Shown here piece after piece: positions 62,095 through 64,000 of a DNA stretch of 64,000 bases (position 1 is the first letter of the stretch; each line of letters starts with the position of its first letter). The translations under genes were made by a program, and so were the position numbers. A model generated the notes under the pieces. It worked only from the letters and a program-made list of their open reading frames with translations. It had not been told where the DNA came from and searched no databases. Source of the DNA: Acidimicrobiaceae bacterium (lineage in GTDB: Bacteria; Actinomycetota; Acidimicrobiia; Acidimicrobiales; RAAP-2); NCBI GenBank assembly GCA_003141095.1, contig PLKM01000039.1, positions 17,347 to 81,346 on the forward strand. Direction: 5' to 3'.

Positions 62095-62556
62095 GTGTCG
62101 AACCTCGAAGACCTCTACCGCGAAGTGATCCTCGACCACTACCGCTCACCTCGTAATCGGGGCGAGCTCGCATCTCCCCCGGCCATTCGAGTCGAGGGAT
62201 TCAACCCACTCTGCGGTGATGAGATCGTGGTGTACCTCGACGTGCAAGATGGCGTACTCGTCGACATCAAACTGACGGGTCACGGCTGCTCGATTTCCCA
62301 GTCATCGTCGTCACTGATGAGCGCCGCGGTCAAGGGCAAGTCGGTCGAGAAGGTCCGTGAGACAATTGCGACGTTCAAGCAGTTGATGACCGTTCACCAG
62401 GCGTCGCTCGACGAAGCGTCCGCTGCGGAACCGTTGGATCTTCGCGCGCTCGGTGAACTCGCAGCACTGCAGGGTGTCGTGAAGTTTCCCGTGCGCATCA
62501 AGTGCGCCACGCTCGCGTGGAACACACTGAGCCAAGGCCTCGACGAACTCGAATAA
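62095..62556 (+). CDS. sufU: Fe-S assembly sulfur acceptor SufU
   Basis: 153 residues from the GTG at 62095 (MSNLEDLYREVILDHYRSPRNRG). Zinc-binding cysteines are in NPLCGDEIVVY, GHGCSISQSSSSLMS and RIKCATLAWNT. SufU accepts persulfide sulfur from SufS. It follows sufS after 5 nt. A longer open frame upstream reads through sufS out of frame and is not real. The stop of the LCP gene on the other strand lies 4 nt beyond. Confidence 0.94.
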   Translation: MSNLEDLYREVILDHYRSPRNRGELASPPAIRVEGFNPLCGDEIVVYLDVQDGVLVDIKLTGHGCSISQSSSSLMSAAVKGKSVEKVRETIATFKQLMTVHQASLDEASAAEPLDLRALGELAALQGVVKFPVRIKCATLAWNTLSQGLDELE

Positions 62557-62560
62557 CCCT

Positions 62561-63889
62561 TTAGAGGTTGCAGGGAACGGGATCGAAGTACTGCTGACCC
62601 GGTGTGGTGGTGGTGGTCGTCGCCGTCGAGCCCGAGGACGTCGACCTTTTAACGGTTGTTGGCGTCGTCGTGGTCGTCGAACTCGTGGTCGTCACCACCG
62701 GGGGCGCAAGTGTCTGGCCCGCCGCGTTGGGCGGTGGGTTCGTCGGGGCGATGAGTGAGCTGCCGAAGATATTCACGAGCATCTGCTGGGCGGCGGGCTG
62801 ATCGACGTACAGCACGTCGCCCAGCGAGGCCGACTGACCGGGGACGGTGGGCAACGTGTAGGTCAACATGCTCGCAGGATTTATGCCGTGAAACTTCACC
62901 GCGAGCGCAAGAAGTTCATCCAAAGTGAAGTTGTCGTCGAGCGTAATCCCCTGGGGAATCTTCGAGAGGAACGAGTTGATCGTCAGCGGGTTGTAGAGGT
63001 GCTTCAGCCGACTGATCATTGCTCGCATGAACGCGTTTTGTCGGTCGATTCGACCGTAATCACTGGTGACATCGTAGCTCCAGACACCGTTTTGGAACCA
63101 CTCGTAGTGACGACTGCGCGCAACCGCCAGGGCCTGAAATCCGTTGACGAGTTGGCAGCCCGCGTGGGTGATGTTGAGTCCCGAGTACGCGTCCTTCGCT
63201 GGATAGGGAAAGTCGAGATACACGCCGCCGATCGCTTCGCTAGCGTTGATGAGGCCGCCAAAACTCACGACGATGGTGTGCGTGATCGGGACACCGAAAT
63301 TGGCCGTGATCGTCTGGGCGAGCAGCGACGGGCCGTTGCCGAAGTTCACGTTGATGCGGTTGAACTTTCCGTAAATTGACTGATTCGCGAGCAGAGTCGT
63401 CATCGTGTCGCGCGGAATCGAGAGGACTGAAATCGTCCCCGTCGTCGGATCGATGTGCATGATCTTCACGACGTCGCTGCGCTGACCCGAGACCGAACCA
63501 GACGAGGCCCCGGTCTGGGCCGCGACCGCACCGCTGAGGCCAGCTCGCGAGTCAGATCCAATTTCCAAGATATTAAAGGGCTTACCCGTGAGTTGGGGAA
63601 GCTCGCCCACCACGTGAACCTTGGGGATCGCGCTGAAACGGTACTGCGCGTACAGGTAACCGCCGCCGAGCACGCCAACGATGAGAGCAACGACGACGAC
63701 ACCCGTGATTATCAGCCGTCGCCGAGTCCGGTGAGATCTCTGCTTGTGGGGCTTGCGAGAGATGCCGGCAGAGCTGTCAACCGCTTCTCCTAGGGCTACG
63801 AGGCGGTGCTCGTTCGCGAGCGCGCGCCGCTTATCTCTACGAGATTCATGGGGGCGGCTCCGAGGATCGTGGTCACGTCCGTCAGGCAT
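62561..63889 (-). CDS. LytR-CpsA-Psr (LCP) family cell-wall ligase
   Basis: 442 residues. A basic cytoplasmic N-terminus (to about 58), one membrane helix at about 59-82, then the LCP domain: FNILEIGSDSRAG, SDVVKIMHIDPTTGTISVLSIPRDTMT, INVNFGNGPSLLAQTI, GGVYLDFPYPAKDAYSG, and RIDRQNAFMRAMI. LCP enzymes attach glycopolymers to peptidoglycan in the outer face. The last 55 residues are a Ser/Thr/Pro-rich tail coded by simple repeats. It would fit with the rhamnose and glycosyltransferase genes of the window. ATG preceded by TAAACT 6 nt upstream. Confidence 0.94.
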   Translation of the reverse strand: MPDGRDHDPRSRPHESRRDKRRALANEHRLVALGEAVDSSAGISRKPHKQRSHRTRRRLIITGVVVVALIVGVLGGGYLYAQYRFSAIPKVHVVGELPQLTGKPFNILEIGSDSRAGLSGAVAAQTGASSGSVSGQRSDVVKIMHIDPTTGTISVLSIPRDTMTTLLANQSIYGKFNRINVNFGNGPSLLAQTITANFGVPITHTIVVSFGGLINASEAIGGVYLDFPYPAKDAYSGLNITHAGCQLVNGFQALAVARSRHYEWFQNGVWSYDVTSDYGRIDRQNAFMRAMISRLKHLYNPLTINSFLSKIPQGITLDDNFTLDELLALAVKFHGINPASMLTYTLPTVPGQSASLGDVLYVDQPAAQQMLVNIFGSSLIAPTNPPPNAAGQTLAPPVVTTTSSTTTTTPTTVKRSTSSGSTATTTTTTPGQQYFDPVPCNL

Positions 63890-63895
63890 TTGGAG

Positions 63896-63901
63896 AGTTT
63901 A
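63896..63901 (-). promoter_or_regulatory. Probable -10 element of a leaderless LCP promoter
   Basis: TAAACT on the minus strand, 6 nt upstream of the LCP ATG. The last 99 nt of the window hold no supportable gene. Confidence 0.38.
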
Positions 63902-64000
63902 CCAAAACGCACCACGCCCTAAATAATTGAGGATTTTGCCTGACGAAAAGGCTCGTAACCATCGCGTTCAAGAACTTCGGAGAGCTCCGGACCGCCGGTC

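Noticed and set aside
62600..62720. GTGGTGGTCGTCG-type simple repeats as a microsatellite
   Set aside because: They are the Thr/Ser codons of the LCP tail; no sign of a separate element.

Overview
This window comes from a GC-rich actinobacterium, most likely of the class Acidimicrobiia or a close relative. That placement is inferred from gene content: a homodimeric AceE-type pyruvate dehydrogenase E1, an actinobacterial biotin carboxylase/carrier protein, SufU-type Fe-S assembly, a LytR-CpsA-Psr protein, an RmlD plus WbbL-like pair, a sigma factor with a CU044_5270-type partner, and many ATGA/GTGA start-stop overlaps. It looks like ordinary chromosome. I see no rRNA, convincing tRNA, insertion sequence, phage gene or CRISPR array.

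Layout. 1-12.6 kb is housekeeping: tldD (cut by the left edge), a SIMPL-domain membrane protein, dxs, msrB, then on the minus strand secA-prfB and ftsE-ftsX, and birA-rmlD-glycosyltransferase. 12.6-17.4 kb holds an acyl-CoA carboxylase alpha subunit coupled to an M20 amidohydrolase and an ABM monooxygenase, facing a methylmalonyl-CoA mutase catalytic subunit that lacks a B12 domain. 17.5-22.6 kb is looser: a zinc-ribbon RDD protein, an actinobacterial protein of unknown function, a DUF2254 membrane protein and long stretches without recognisable genes. 22.6-26.8 kb is a pyruvate dehydrogenase E1-E2 operon diverging from an IclR regulator, with a perfect inverted repeat between them. 26.9-38.8 kb is accessory: a secreted repeat protein, GH15 glucosidase/trehalase plus OtsA plus a HAD-IIA phosphatase, a GT87-like mannosyltransferase, a sigma factor/membrane partner pair, and a small membrane protein. 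39-43.4 kb is NAD biosynthesis: an NrtR regulator diverging from nadA-nadB-nadC across a 33-bp palindrome. 43.6-51.6 kb holds a second RDD protein, a rhodanese-ThiF enzyme, nitroreductase, pepA, a cobalamin adenosyltransferase and full-length metH. 51.6-55.8 kb is a lipoate/2-oxoacid dehydrogenase operon (lpdA, E2, lipB-lipA). 55.9-64 kb has rrf2-rnhA, thiE, a hydrolase and acyl-CoA dehydrogenase pair, an MBL hydrolase, sufC-sufS-sufU and an LCP protein.

The most notable item is one reading frame that carries a complete octanoyltransferase (LipB) followed by a complete lipoyl synthase (LipA). It lies directly behind an E2 whose usual HRxxDG active-site motif reads HRICEP, and behind lpdA. Other leads are the NrtR box, the IclR operator, an N-terminal rhodanese on a MoeB-like enzyme (the reverse of the MoeZ order), and a recurring TAnnnT hexamer 6-7 nt upstream of start codons that suggests widespread leaderless transcripts.

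Metabolically the genes cohere around cofactor-dependent carbon metabolism: biotin (birA and a carboxylase), lipoate (lipBA, two E2s, lpdA), cobalamin (adenosyltransferase, mutase, metH), NAD (nadABC), thiamine (thiE, with dxs and aceE as ThDP enzymes) and Fe-S clusters (suf; users include nadA and lipA).
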